NCBI GenBank assembly: GCA_902729315.2
Contig: LR746273.1
Location: forward strand, 6,406,501-6,470,500
Length of the DNA stretch: 64,000 nt
Reading direction: 5' to 3'
Source: Spirodela intermedia
Taxonomy: Eukaryota > Streptophyta > Magnoliopsida > Alismatales > Araceae
How positions within the stretch are numbered: the first letter of the stretch is position 1; each line of letters begins with the position of its first letter. The translations under genes and the position numbers were made by a program. Positions 1 to 13,008 of the stretch are shown piece by piece. The notes beneath the pieces were generated by a model, which was not told where the DNA came from, ran no database searches, and saw nothing but the letters and a program-made list of their open reading frames with translations.

Positions 1-924
1 TTTAATTCTCTCACATAAATCATTACTGACTTGGATCCTTAAATAATAGAAAGAGATTGTGTCTAATTCATATATGTGTAACTTATTATTTTTCATCAAG
101 TATTTCATATGAACTATCTCCTACAAATCTTTTGAAGTCTTTAGGAAGAAGAAATCTCTATGGATTTGCATAATCATAGTTACCTAAATCTAAGTCTTTA
201 TCAATGCATCCTCTTCTCACCATCTTCAAAATTGACATGATATAGGATCTAGTTTCAGATCCTCCAAGTGATTAAGCATCCCTCACCTAGTAAGAAAGCC
301 CTTAATATATGTCGACCACTGAATTAAAATATAATTAATCAATTTGAGTTCTGTGGACATAACAAGAAGTTCTATCATCGATCTCGACATTACAAGATTA
401 GAGTCCATCACATAGATTGGTAGTAGAGATGTTGCATATTGAGGTGTCACCTCCTTCTCACATAGAGTCAAGAAATAAAAAATTCTCACAGAAAAAATAA
501 GTTCCATCTCCTAAGTCATCAAGAAAAAATCACAAATCAAATGTCCTTAAGAAGAAAATTACATAAATGAAAAAAAATCTCCTAAGTCCTCAAGAAGAGG
601 CTCATAGAAATGAAGTAAATCTATTACATGGAGAAAGAATAGAAAAGGAGAAATCGCACCTAGATTGGCTATGATATCATGTTGAATTTGCTTCAATCTC
701 TTTGAATTTTTGAGAGAGAATTTACTCATTCAAAATGAAAGAGACTTGAATTTGAATAAGAGAGATTTTTTTTTCACTTTACAATCATGATATTAGGGTA
801 TGTTATTTATAACAATCGATAAGAAAAGTTCTAGACATACGAACTGTGCACTACAAAATACACTAAGATAAGCATGTGTTTCATTAAAGAGAAACACTAG
901 ATACACTAACACACAATATTTCAA
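1..924. other. AT-rich intergenic DNA with decayed repeat sequence
   Basis: No intact gene is visible. The stretch is AT-rich and stop-dense in all frames. Near 669-684 the string GGCTATGATATCATG resembles the reverse complement of a copia primer-binding site (consensus TGGTATCAGAGCC), so a second, oppositely oriented LTR element may have decayed here. A minus-strand open frame at 283-507 has no recognisable family and is probably chance or repeat-derived. Confidence 0.4.
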
Positions 925-1995
925 CAGTATGTAAATTGCATAAGTCATTGTATGGATGTAGTAATTATTTCAGGCTTGGTTTAATTGATTCACTAAGGTT
1001 ATGATAGTGATGAGATATAAGCAATGTCTAGGAGATTATACACTATTTATCAAACATTCATTTTAAGGGAGAGTTATAATATTATTAATGTACGTTGTTG
1101 ATATTATTTTGATTGAAAAAGAAGTAAAAAAAAGAATATATAACTTAATATTTACCTAATGAATTTGAAATCTAAATATTAAGAAGGTTAAATAAAATAT
1201 TTTCATAGGTTAACATAAATATATTATGACTTTTAGTAAAAAAATTGATAAAAGTGATTGTAAACCAGTAAATACATAGATGAATCAAAATCTTAAATTT
1301 AGTGAAGATGAAAAGGATGAAGAAATAGTGAGTGAAGTGTATCAAAGACAGGTTGGGATACTCATTTATTTATCTCATACATGTCTTGATATTACTTATA
1401 TAGTGAGTATGGTTAGTCAATTTATGTATAATATGAAACAAGCCCATCTAGATCCAGCTCATCAAATACTACATTACCTCAAAAGGTACCCTAGAAAAAG
1501 ACATTTTATTCAAGTGAGGTGTGGGGGATTATCTCTAGAAGTCTACACTTATGAAGGTTAGAATTGATCAATTGTTGATAGAAGATCAATTGCATTTGGA
1601 GGAAATTTTATTACATAGAGGAACAAGAAATAAAATGTTGTGGCTAGTTCAAGTGTAGAAGTAAAATTTTAAGCTATACCTCAAGGAATATATGAAATAC
1701 TGTGAGTGAAGATTATTCTCAAATATTTGAAGATTGAATTAAATGGCTAAATAAACCTCTATTATGAAAAAAAAAACAATAACTATTACACACAATTCAG
1801 TTCAATCTGATAAAACCAAAGATATCAAGATTTATCAGCTTATGAGTTATGTAAAATTATGTAAATATGATTTTTACATCATGAATATCAACAAAGTTGT
1901 GGAAGTCTTCATCAAAGGTTTAAGGTGTAACGATTTGTATCATCTAATATCTTGGTTGAGAATATATGATATACATTCACTAATTTGAGGGGGAG
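925..1995 (+). mobile_element. Ty1/copia retrotransposon pol remnant (reverse transcriptase to RNase H)
   Basis: Conceptual translation gives copia pol landmarks in the usual order, broken by stops and frameshifts. A KLHKSLYG-like segment lies near 930. Around 1320-1440 is the stretch that normally ends the reverse transcriptase (YQR.VG.LIYLSHT..DI.Y.VS.VSQFM). It is followed by LHYLKR, and near 1640 by the VASSSVEVKF motif of RNase H. The C-terminal part (..VFIKGL.., then ..IYDIHS..) is at about 1900-1985. A stop and a purine-rich tract (GAGGGGGAG, 1987-1995) follow, which is the polypurine tract in these elements. The element is dead: the longest open piece is 93 codons. Gag, protease and integrase are absent. 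Confidence 0.85.
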
Positions 1996-2356
1996 TTTCA
2001 AGAATCATGTATCATACTTTTTTATTATTATAATGGTAGTTTCTTTGTCTCAAGTTAGTCCGGTCCATTTTATTAGGCTCATGTTATCCTCGTTAGTAAT
2101 ACACTAGACCAATTCAAGCTCATATGACTTATAACGGGAGAAGAATAAAGCTTGGATCCAATCCTTCTTTGAGAAAGACTAGAAACTAGGGCTTCAATCA
2201 TTCTCTCACTTTCTCTCTTTGGTAGCTCCATCGCTCCATCGCTCAATATCTTGATCATAGAATTTCTGAAGGTTGGAGGAGAGCATCTGTGATTATCCAA
2301 CATACAAGTTTTCACATCTCAATATCTCTCCAAATTAATTAAATGGCATCAGAATC
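1996..2356 (+). repeat. Probable LTR followed by a primer-binding-site-like sequence
   Basis: The sequence directly after the copia polypurine tract should be the 3' LTR. About 345 bp later, at 2344-2355, TGGCATCAGAAT resembles the copia primer-binding site TGGTATCAGAGC (complementary to initiator tRNA-Met), which normally follows the 5' LTR. The order pol - PPT - LTR - PBS would therefore be a single LTR shared by two internal regions, or a chance match. The LTR ends are not clean TG/CA, consistent with decay. Confidence 0.5.
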
Positions 2357-2705
2357 GAGGAATGCAACACTTTCAGAGCATATTAGTCATGACAGGCCGT
2401 TCCATATCTAAAAAGGAGTAGATAGTACCGGTCAAGGAACATAGATGCTGATTCAGAGTAGAGACCTAAAAGGCTGCTCCAACCCTGCTATATAGAACAC
2501 CTTTTCAGACCCTTAAAGTAGTACCGATTGAGGAATATAGACATTTTTTCAGACTCTGAGGCAGACCCTCTGTGTCCGCCCAATCAAGCAAGGCCCAGAG
2601 ATTGGGAGCGGCAGTGGCAAGTGCCCCCCCCCCCAGGCTCAGTGGCCAGGGACCCGATGGGAACTGCCACCATTGACACATACTTGGATTAAGAGAGAGA
2701 AGTTG
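2357..2705. other. Intergenic region downstream of JAC1
   Basis: No gene is seen. A short imperfect direct repeat is present: AGTACCGGTCAAGGAACATA near 2424 and AGTACCGATTGAGGAATATA near 2521. A C9 run occurs near 2625-2635. Confidence 0.4.
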
Positions 2706-2893
2706 TCAAAGTGAACTCAGTGAGGTGAAGTGGGTCCAGGCATCCTGCAGTAAGAGAGAACAACCTCAAGGACAGGCCTTTCTCAAAGGAAAAATAAACC
2801 CGTCTGCTCAATAAATTATGTAAATATAATGCAAAATTGGAGATTCAACAAGCTGGGTAAGCCCAAAATCGGTCGAGTCAGAGTCCAAAGCCT

Positions 2894-2936
<43 letters not shown>

Positions 2937-3838
2937 CCTGTACTTTTATGGGGCTTTTTCTCTAGGCCGGGGTCTTGAAAAGATGCCTGAACTTGGATTG
3001 GCCTGGCAAGCCCCGGGCTCAGCCTGTTGACACCACTACTTACGAAGAAAATAATCCGCAGTATTTTCAACCCAAGTATTATTTTTATTAATGAATAAAT
3101 TAAAACCAAAATTATTAGCGAGCTTTGCAAGGCCTTCAGTGTAAAATCCCGCAAAGATTCAGAGAGGCGTATTGCTAAAAAAATCCAACGTGCAGAGGTG
3201 CCAACGGGCCGGGCCGGGCCGAGCCAGGACCATTTCAGACCCAGCCCAGCCTAAGGCCATTGGTCTTCTACAAGGCCCTGACTTATTCTGCCTCTGATAA
3301 AAGTCCCATAAAATGAGCTCCGGGCACTTAATAAAAGCATATCAAAACTTGGAGGATCATATAAGCTTATCAAAGTGAAGCTCAAAATACCTGCAAAATA
3401 TCGAAGACCTTCTCCGCCACATATTTATGGTGCATCTCGGTGCCCTTCTGCTGAAGCTTATCAGGGTGCAGACACAACAGAGCCTTCTGATATGCTCTCC
3501 TTACAGCTGCCGCTTCAATAATATCAACGAGTGGGACTGTCTTCCATCCACTTCCAGGCCAAAGAACCTACGGAAATAATATAAATAATCACCAACAAGA
3601 ATTTTAAATGGTAATATGCGATATATATATACACACACACATATGAATTGGCCGGCTTGGTCTAAGTTCGGCCCATTTTTTTTCTGAGCTGGGTCTAGGC
3701 TTCGAAAATGTCTGGCCCGGAAACTAGGAGAGAGTATCTTCCATACGACATGGCAATCCAATGACTTCCCACCTGGCAATCCGCCTCTCCCATGCGTCAT
3801 TCACAGGAGTCCAGCTCAGAGCATGGCCCGACTGCTGC

Positions 3839-3876
<38 letters not shown>

Positions 3877-6800
3877 ATGCATGTGGGTACATTTATGTAT
3901 ATTTGACATGCCTAACGTTGGGAAAAATAAATACTGATTTCGTGTCAAAATATTATTTTTTTATATTTTCTGATCACACAGATAACTCACATATTGTAAT
4001 GTTGAGAGCAACGATCTGATGTTCCCTTCCTTCCCTTTGGACCACTCTCGTATCTTAGCATCTGATGCCTGAAGCACACAAGTGGGTCAGTTTTCAACCA
4101 TTTCAAGGGTGCGAAATTTATGCAATATTATTTAGTATTTTTCCCCTGGAATTATTCAATATTGATCATATTTACTTGAATTTTTTCTCGATATACATCG
4201 GCCTCTGATACTTTATTCTGGTTTTGAGATAACTCCTCGACCTGAAAACCATCAGAAATAAATCACTGGCTTGAATATATTTGTTATTGCCGACAGTAAA
4301 TATGCTCTCTGAATCAGCATTAAGCATACAAGAGAATCATAAATATTTTATGGTAATAAAAAATTTCAAATATTTTTGAAAATATTTTAAAATTACGCTC
4401 ATAAATTACGCTCCTTCGCTTTTTATGGTGATAAAAATTTTCAAATATTTTTGGACACGAAACACCGCAGAGTATAAAGTTGACTGGGTCAAAATAGGAT
4501 AGCCATTTCCAGGGGATCTAGAAATAGGAAAGCCCAGAATAATGAAGAGAATATTAGATACCAGGCATCCATCGATATTCTCAAGATATTCCTCGTCAAT
4601 ATTGCAAAACGATACATCAAGAGCATCTGAAGACAAACAAAGAGAAAAAGGAGGGATTAAAACATGTACGAGTACATATGATGAAGAAAAAGGGCCAGTC
4701 ATTAACTCCACAGGTGGCAAATATTAGACCGTTATATTTTATCATGAGTGAACTCAATATGGATACTTGATTTGTTTTTCTACAGCCTGAGAAACAAAGT
4801 ATGCCTCATTGTTATAATACACATGAAATGGAAAGAGATAATATACTTCTTTGCCTATATGCAAGCATCTATCCCCTCGTTAATGATCTTATTTTGAATT
4901 AGATGGACTAATAATTTAATTTGCGATAAAATGTCTGCTTCAAAGACAAATACAGTCTAATTCCACAGTCCATTTGACCAAGTCTAAAATTCAACTTGTG
5001 AATATGACTTTTAGAATAGTCTCACACCGAAAGGAATAAATAAAGATTTGTAGTTACAGAGATTAACTAAATAAACTCGTGATCAACTCATTTTGTATTA
5101 CATGTCCTAAAATTTTATAACAATTGTAATGCACGATAAGTAAGGATACTCAATTTGCAAATACATTAATCTACCATATGTGTCAAATCATTCTTTTGGA
5201 AGAATATCAATTCTTCTCATGTCAAGTCAAAATTGATGGAGACCGATGGTCATCCTAATAGATTATTCTATTTGACAGGAAACACAATGTATGATTATAA
5301 ATCTAAGTGTGCAGACTAATTCTCATCTACTAATGTTAACTGAGTGAAATTTTATGTCGAGGATATGTAATATAATAATCACACAAGCATAAGAACGCAA
5401 AAAAGAAAAACACAGATGCCAGCTATCTTGGTCCACGAAGAACAAGATAAAGGTCAGGCACAAAAAACCAGAAAGCAAGGCAGGGGAAATACGGTGCTGG
5501 AATCGGTTTCCCTGGTCTGATAATAGGAGTCAGGACCGGAAGCACACAAAACCAATGGGAAGCTAACAAAAATTTCTTTGTAACTAGGGAAAGTACGATC
5601 TGCGGATATACCTACTACAATGCTCACCAAAAACCTCCAGAAACATTTACCTTGAATTTGACAAGGACTAGTTTTTCGATATCACAATGAATTCCATACG
5701 GGTTTTTTCATTAGCAGCCACTGAAAGTATCAAAACTCTAATCAGTTTTATTACTTAAGTTTGAGATTTCCAATTGTATGGAAACCTTTCAGTTCAGATG
5801 CTTTAAAGATTTAACCCGATCTGATCATTGACCTCATTGTCACAAAATTTCAGGTTTCTCCAAGAAAATCCTCAAATGACCCTTTTCACCCTTCTCCATC
5901 TTTGCAACAGGGACACACCTCCCTGCTCACGTCAGGAAATGACAATAAGAGATGCCCTAGAAGCTGAATAGAAAAAAGGCACCATTAACAAAGATACAGT
6001 TCAAAGACGCAAATGTTCTCTAAATAAACCTCACAGAAAAAAAATTCAAATTCTTTTAAGCTATCCTTCTTTACGAGGGGTATCAAGAATGAAAAAGAAA
6101 AGTGGATTTTGCACCGTGATCCCCTCCTCAAAGTTGAAATAACTGAAAGAGAAGATTCCGAAAGCATAGATTTAAATGGACTAACCAGATAACAATACCG
6201 GGGAGGGATCTACTTCGGAAGTAGAATCATCTTTCGTTTGAAAAGTCGCAATGTTATCAGAGACTGGTTTCACTGTCTTCCCTGGACGTTGATGCACCTA
6301 CGTACTCAGGATAAGCAGGACAATTAGCATGAGAAAGAATTTCTGTTGTAAAATAAAAGACAAATACATTTTTTATGGTCCATTTTCTAATAGAGAGCAC
6401 GTTCTAATGGCCTTGTATTTTGTTCTTCGAAAAGAAAGAAAAGGCTTAAACGATTTTTTCTCAGGGACATACCGCCATAGGAGTTGACCATCTTTCATCA
6501 ACCACTTTCTCTTCCACTTCAACTGTATTGGCGACATTACCACCTGTATGGTCCTTCAGTCGCCCCTTGTCTTCATTTCTAGTCCTCAACTTTTGAGTTT
6601 GGCTTTCAAACTTTGCAGTTGGTCTTTGGCTAGCCTCGTTATTGAAAATTTTGATGAAATCTTTGACGTTATTGGCTAGCCCGGATCCTTGGCCTTCCAG
6701 AGTCACATGAGCTAAATGCTTTGTTTGTCCACCCTTTTCAGCATGATATGACATTGTATTTTCTTTGGTTGTATGCCCGATATTCAGAGTATCTTTCAGC

Positions 6801-8749
6801 TTTCCTGTGTAGTTGTAAATGAAGCTTTTTCTCTTTCTTGCCTGAGTTCCTGTCTCTTCAACTCCTATTAGAAATGAGATCAGAATAGTAGTCGAAGATA
6901 TAATAGAAATGACGACGATTTGGATTCTTATTGTCTATCTTGGAAATATGTTTTACCTTCCTTATCCTTGACTTGGTGATGAAGATCTTGTAAGACAGGA
7001 TTCAACGATTCCACAGAAAATTTGCTTCCGCCATACTTGCCATGGGTTGCTATCTCATCTAAAGCGGATATGGGAGGGTTCGGTTTTGTTTCTGCGTTCC
7101 CATGACCCAGAAAGTTGTTCATCGCACAACAAAAATCGGGGGTGAATAAGAGAAATGGGCACAAGTAGCAGCTGATGGAGATTTACCTGATTTATCGTGG
7201 ACATCATTTATGTCAGATTTTGCAGCAGATGATGCGGGAAGAACTTTCTTTGCATCCTTCTTCAATCTCATATCTAAATCTCCGGCTGCAGAAAGACCAT
7301 TAAATTGGCTCACAGATTCTTTGCTTAGAGTGTGGGAGGTCCTGCCTTCTTGTGACGCAGTTTGACTGTCAACGAGAGGAGTTGCTCCCTGCAGATTCTT
7401 GGCAGATCCTCCACATACTCTGCTTGCACTTTTGTTCCTGTTTTTCAAATTGTGCGGCATAACTAGCGCTATTTCTGTGCTTGCCCATTTGTATATGGAG
7501 AAGTGGAAATGGCCTCCACCACTGTATGATGATCGGCCAGAGTCTTCTTTGTATCCCTGTTCGGTCTCATTAGCCCCACTTCTATCAAGTTTAATGGCTT
7601 CCAATGGCGTTTGTGGACTATTGAGGCGCTGGAGGTGTGGAGGAATCTTGTAGATGGAAGGGCGGTTGACACTTCTTGGGTAGTTCTTTGTTCTCGCTGA
7701 TCGACGGGCATTAGCAGGCGCATGAAGGCTAGATAAATCCTGAACACTTTTCTCGGTCTTATCTCCAATGTCTTTATTAGGAGAGATAAATCCTGCATGA
7801 TCTGAGCCTTGGACCGAGCTTTTGGGAAAGTTGAAAACATACACACGAAAAAAGTATTCACATCAGTGTCAATGAAACAATTAGCTAACTGCAATTTCTC
7901 AAAGCGCCTTCGAATTCGTGAAAAATATCAAAATAAGGTACTGAGAAACACATTCATCGCCTATATAGGAACCCAGGGGTAAAATAATTGCTGTAGACAT
8001 GGCCGTGTAAACTTCCTTGCAGCGGATTTGTTCTATGGAGTTGACTATGAAATGAGCGCAAAATGGACTCCAATTCACTGTCGCGGTGAGTCAATATGGT
8101 ATGATCACATTCTTCGAGATTCTATGATGATGAAACAACAGAAACTATTGATTCCCCATATCGAGGCAAAGCCGGAGGACCACCTTCTACCAAATTCACA
8201 GGGACGTGACATAAACCAATGCAGAAGAATGGACGACAATGGAAACCTGGTTTCCGCGGCAAGAGATGAGCCTCCACTGAGGCCGTCGATTGTGGGCGGC
8301 GGAGGATGGGAGGGACTGAGCGCCGCCGCACTCGAGGCCGAAGAGGCGGAAGGCCCGTCCGTCCTCGGGGAGGAGCTCATCGATTCGTTGCCTTTGAAAA
8401 CGTCGCCGAAAAATTCATTCGTCAAATGTTTACGGTGACCTGGACTACCAGTTCCCCCGGAGGCGGGATTCTCGACGTGAGAGGTAGACCTTGGCCGGCG
8501 AGGCACCGCGACTTCCTCCCCGCCTTCTACTCCGTCACCTCTCACCCGGGACAGGTACCCGTCGATGGATTCGCTGAAGCCATGGCGCCCCTCGAATCCG
8601 GACGAGGTCCTCGGGGGGCCTCCGAACACGTCGCTGAAGTCGACATCCGTGCTTCTACGCGAGACGTCGCCCTCCTCCTCGCTCGACAACCTGAATAGAG
8701 AAGCGTGTCCGAACAGAATGTGATCCCGACTTCGCAGCATCCTCTCCAT
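2706..8749 (-). CDS. JAC1: JAC1-like auxilin-type J-domain protein (chloroplast accumulation response)
   Basis: JAC1 is a J-domain protein needed for chloroplast photorelocation in Arabidopsis, thought to act with Hsc70. Exons supported by splice sites and phase: 8749-8247, 7818-7187, 7091-6957, 6864-6473, 6297-6199, 4626-4562, 4241-4197, 4068-3991, 3567-3391 and 2744-2706. The start is the MERM of exon 1, followed by DVDFSDVFGGPPR as in the family; an upstream in-frame start at 8875 is less likely. Exon 2 carries FHFSIYKWAS. The C-terminal exons give NIRSLLSTLQY, the auxilin-type J domain (VLWPGSGWK...LCLHPDKLQQKG...YVAEKVFDILQ, with HPD intact) and a short final DAW... exon ending in TGA. 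Exon 6297-6199 ends in phase 0 while 4626-4562 needs one preceding base. One small exon between about 4630 and 6190 is therefore missing from my model, or a boundary is wrong. The family assignment is firm. Confidence 0.9.
2895..2931. repeat. (CT)n microsatellite in the last JAC1 intron
   Basis: About 18 CT units within the intron between the J-domain exon and the final JAC1 exon. The coding strand reads (GA)n. Confidence 0.95.
3842..3872. repeat. (TC)n microsatellite in a JAC1 intron
   Basis: About 15 TC units between exons 3991-4068 and 3391-3567. Confidence 0.95.
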
Positions 8750-10291
8750 CCCCCAATCGGAAGCCAAACTTCCCCAAATCAGACTCCGCAGATGGCGTCG
8801 GCAACCTCTGAAACCCCCACCATTCCCTCCCTCCCTTCGAGCACAGGACCCTCCGGCGCCCTTATCCGACTGCACACACCAACAATACTGTGTCTGTGTG
8901 TGTGTGAGAGAGAGAGAGGAGCTCCGTCTGGTTCAGTGAGCGTCCACCAACTTCCACAGGGAGAGGAAGACGGAGATGCGGGGGCGGGGTCTCGTTATTC
9001 TGGCGCCGGAAATTCGGAGAAACCAGTGAACGTACGACGACGAGACATTCCCTGGGCCAGGAGACGGCACGCAGTTATCCGGGCCCACACGTCCGGCCGC
9101 GACTCAACCCGAGAATATTATCGCCATGTCACTGTCTCACCCTCACCGTTGACTAAAAGAGTCGTCAACTGTCACTGCGCGCCAGTTAGTTCCAAAGCGC
9201 GAGGGATTTTCTCAAAGCTCATAGTTGACCCCCTAGCGTTGACCACGTAAGTCACCGGTAATTACCAAAAGGAAGTTGTCTTCTATACAAACCACGTAGT
9301 GATTAAGTCACAAACGGGTCTTAAGAAGGAATTAAAGCGGTCAATATCGAACATTTATGGCACCATTTGTCTTTTATTTTCCAATATGTAGTAATTTTTT
9401 CAATATTATGATTTTTTTTGTTTTTTTATGATGGAAAGCTCCAGCTAGAAGGGTTTTTACCATATATATCTTTTTCACATTTTCTAAAATATATTAATGT
9501 ATAATATGTGGGCCCCAGTACTAAATGTGTGGACCCAAGCTAGTGCGGGGGAGTTGACTGAGTAGAGCTTCTGAATGTCGGGGTGAGTGTTACTACTTAC
9601 GTTTAAAAGAAAATGAATTGAATTATATAATTATTTCTGCACGAAGAATTATTATAATAATTCCCCTTTTTTCTATTTTTAATGAAAATTATTATATTAA
9701 TTCATGGTTCTTGTATTTTCTCTGGGAAAATGTTTTTATTTTAGGGGTTTATACTCCGCCGTCCACGTCACCTTATCTCAGATAAGATTTTATTGACCGT
9801 CAGATTTCTATCACGTCATCTCAGTCGTGGATCTGCTGTCGCCTTTGCGGATGAGGCCCCCTTGCTTCTCTCTGTCTCTCGCGCGCGCCATAACCTGCCC
9901 GGGAATTCCTCCGCCGTCTCTTGTTTGTTTTCTGGAAGAGAGAAGGTTCAAGAGAACTCCCCAGGGTGGAAAGGAGAGCTCCTTCTTCCTCAACCCCTTG
10001 CCCTATTTTGTTTCTTCTGGCCCACTGCATCTCTCTTGCGTCTCTCTCTCTCTCTCTCTACAGATATATCTACATTTATCTTCTATGGTTCTCCTGGCAA
10101 CTTGAGGCTTTTTGTGGGTTTCAAGAAATCGCAGAGGAAGAGGAGTAAACAGCAGGGGCGAATTTTGTCGAACGTTTGTGACGTCTCTCCGTCGTCGAGA
10201 AGATTTGAGTTCCAAGCGTTCTTCTTCGCCGTTCTTCCGCGAAGGAAAATCTCACGCACCCATCTGATTCCGGTCTCCTGGTGGGAGTACA
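8750..10291. promoter_or_regulatory. Shared upstream region of divergent JAC1 and bZIP genes
   Basis: This 1.5-kb spacer separates two divergent starts. It holds no recognised coding region. A GC-rich part lies at 8750-9250. An AT-rich block at 9350-9780 probably holds core promoter sequence. A pyrimidine-rich stretch with (CT)8 at about 10038-10058 lies in the likely 5' UTR of the bZIP gene. Several TTGAC/GTCAA W-box cores occur at 9150-9250. Confidence 0.45.
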
Positions 10292-12609
10292 ATGGAGCCG
10301 GGAGGAGACGGCGGGGTGGCTACTAAGCCGCCGGCCCCTGCTAATCCCGCGCAGAGGACGTCGGCGGATTCTCAGACCACCTCTCCCACTTACCCGGACT
10401 GGGCGTCAGCCATGCAAGTTGGTTGATCTGGAGAACTCTTGCCAGTTTTCGGCAATTTTTCTTTCCACATTTGGAACCTGTGCAAGCAATCTTCCCTGTT
10501 CTCTGCAACGCAGGTGTTCTACGCGGGCGGACCTGCTGCCTCTGGGACTCCCCAAGTCTTCTATTCCCCTCCTCCCTCCCTCCCTCCTTTTGTCTGGGGA
10601 ACCCAGGTTAAGGTTTCACCTCTCTCTACCCTCTTCCCTTTCTCCTCCATCCTCTCTCCCTGAATTTCGTCGGGTGCCTTTCAGCCACTGACATACGAGA
10701 CTCCAATTCCGCATGGTTCCATGTTCCCTCACGGAGGCGCGTGCGCTCATCCGGCTGCACTCACGGTAACCTTCCTTCCTGTTAGTATGCGATTTTTATT
10801 TATTGCGAATTCTCCCAGAGAAGACCGAGACTTCATCGTCATGAGCATCCTTCCCGAACCCAATGAACAGAGTGAAACGGTGGCCAATGGAGAGAAAGAA
10901 GCGAAGCCGCCAGAAGGAACCGATTCAGGCCCAACGAAGGCGTCTGATCGTGGTCCGGATAATGGCGGCATGGGGGGTGGGAGCTCAGCTGATGTCGAGA
11001 AAGGGACTTCTGGTTCCGACACGTGGTATGCCTTCAGTTGTAGTCAAACGATAGATTTCATCAGGGGAAGCAGCTACCAGCTGACCAGTCAGGAACTATG
11101 CAGAACAGCATACGATTCTTTTCTTCATTATTTTTTTTTCCCCATTCTATGCATAATCCTTCGTCTGTTCTTTCTAAAAATGTCCAGCAACGAAAGTGGA
11201 GGTGAAGAGTCCTCTAAAACCAGTAGAGAGGATGTGAGTAGTTCTTTTTTTTTTGTTCGAAAATATACAATTCAGATTTTTATTGTATGCTTGTTGAACA
11301 TTGTGGAAACAGGGAATAATATACTTGAATATTTAGTCTAATCAATAGAAATCTTGGGTTTTTATCATGTGATTATAATTTATCGAACCGACGTAACTAT
11401 TATTGACTTAATTTCTGCAAGAATATTTGCCAAGCAGAACTGTTCTTCCTTGTATTTATGATGAAGAGGGAACAATACTCATAAATATTTGCTATAATTA
11501 ATTGGAATCTATGGCTTTTGGCCTGTGGATAGAAGTCGATAAAAAAGCTATTATTTCCGTAAATACAGAGCTCATGGCCATCTAATGCATTAAATACAGA
11601 CTATTTAGCCTGAATGACAAGCTTTTTACCCGATATTAATCGATCTCTTCCCCTCTTCAGGATTTATCAGCATCTGCGAAGGGAGGTTATGATCAGATCT
11701 TCCCAGGTGCTGTAATATATCAAAATCCAGACATTTTTCTCGCTTATTTAATACCCAATTCAGTCTTTAATTCTTCCATGAATACTTATCTTCGAATCTT
11801 CTTTCTATAGTTGACTGATCTCTCTGCTTCATCTCCAGTAAGCTTGGCACTGAGTTTCCCTGCTGCCAGCTCGCATGATGGGGTCCACCCGTGGAGCTCC
11901 TTTTGTGCTGGAATTGGAAACATGGAGAAGCAGGGGATCTTACTGAACCCTGCGACTGCCATGAACGGACAGAAGAAGCCAGTTCCTGACGACTTCAAAG
12001 GGATGCAGGTGAGGGGGCGGCCCATTTGGTCATTCTTTATCTTCCTATCTCATCCCCTCTGTAGAATCTTCTAGTGAAGTATGATATTTCTCTGAAGGAA
12101 GGTGGGGCTTTACTCAGCGGCTTTGTATCTTCTTTCTTCTGTGATCTTGGTAGGATGAACACGAAGAGAAGAGACAGAAGAGGAAGCAGTCCAACAGAGA
12201 GTCGGCTAGGAGATCAAGAGAACGAAGACAGGTATTCCAAAAATTGACCAACTTTTATTGATTATTTCTTATTTTTTTCGTACTAAATTAATGGTCAATT
12301 TATTGGGTTCTTGAATCTTGGTGGGCAGTCCCCAAAGTTCTCGACGACCCTGATTATGTTGCTCTAAATTAGGACAGATTATACAGAACTGATGTAGAAT
12401 ATTATTGAGATAATATTTTCAACAGGATGAGGTTAGACTTTATTCATAAAATCATATCATCATCTTTAATACAAGGCTATAAATGCATATGTATCATCTT
12501 CCCTATTTGACTTTAATTAAAAACTATACCATGATGGCTAACTATATATAAAAATATGAAGAAATAATATGGTTCTTCTTAGGATCCCACTCGGATTCTT
12601 TCCACACAT

Positions 12610-12677
<68 letters not shown>

Positions 12678-13008
12678 TCGTTCTATCAGAAAGAATGTGA
12701 AGGGTTAGCGAGGCAGGTAGCCGCGCTGAACACCCACAACGCTGACCTGAGAAGTGAGATTGACCAGCTTTACGCAGAATGCAAGCGCATAGGAGCTGAA
12801 AACGCATCAATAACGGTTGGCCTCTCCCTCACACTCCGAAGAAAGAAAATTTCTTGGCTCTTTCCTATTTTCGTCTTTGACTTTTTGATGCCCTTTGCCC
12901 TTAAGCTGTCAGATGTTGACTCGCCATTAATGGGAAGATGCTTTATATTGGCAGGAAGAACTGAAGGCGTTATATGGGCCCAATGTGTTGGTTGCCTTGG
13001 GAGATTAG
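10292..13008 (+). CDS. G-box-binding factor, group G bZIP transcription factor
   Basis: Group G bZIP proteins bind CACGTG G-boxes in the nucleus. Ten phase-consistent exons: 10292-10417, 10514-10606, 10685-10765, 10871-11025, 11188-11233, 11661-11706, 11839-12008, 12154-12231, 12690-12815 and 12955-13008. The N-terminus carries the GBF proline-rich landmarks (YPDWASAMQ, PHGGACAHP). The basic region is KRKQSNRESARRSRERRQ, with the invariant N and R. A zipper with heptad positions L-L-L-L-I-I follows, then EELKALYGP and a TAG stop. The basic region ends SRERRQ where the family usually has SRLRKQ. The start of exon 4 was chosen for phase and is the least certain boundary. A 60-bp (CT)n forms the pyrimidine tract ahead of exon 9. 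The family call is firm; I cannot tell which GBF/bZIP16/bZIP68 paralogue this is. Confidence 0.9.
12615..12674. repeat. 60-bp (CT)n microsatellite next to a splice acceptor
   Basis: An uninterrupted CT run in the bZIP intron ends 15 bases before the acceptor at 12689. It therefore serves as, or extends, the polypyrimidine tract of exon 9. Confidence 0.95.

Noticed and set aside
6755-7190. Separate short ORFs starting MCPFLLF... and MYVFNF... as independent genes
   Set aside because: They are consecutive JAC1 exons. The phase across the 95-bp intron at 7092-7186 is exact, so the apparent start codons are internal or intronic.
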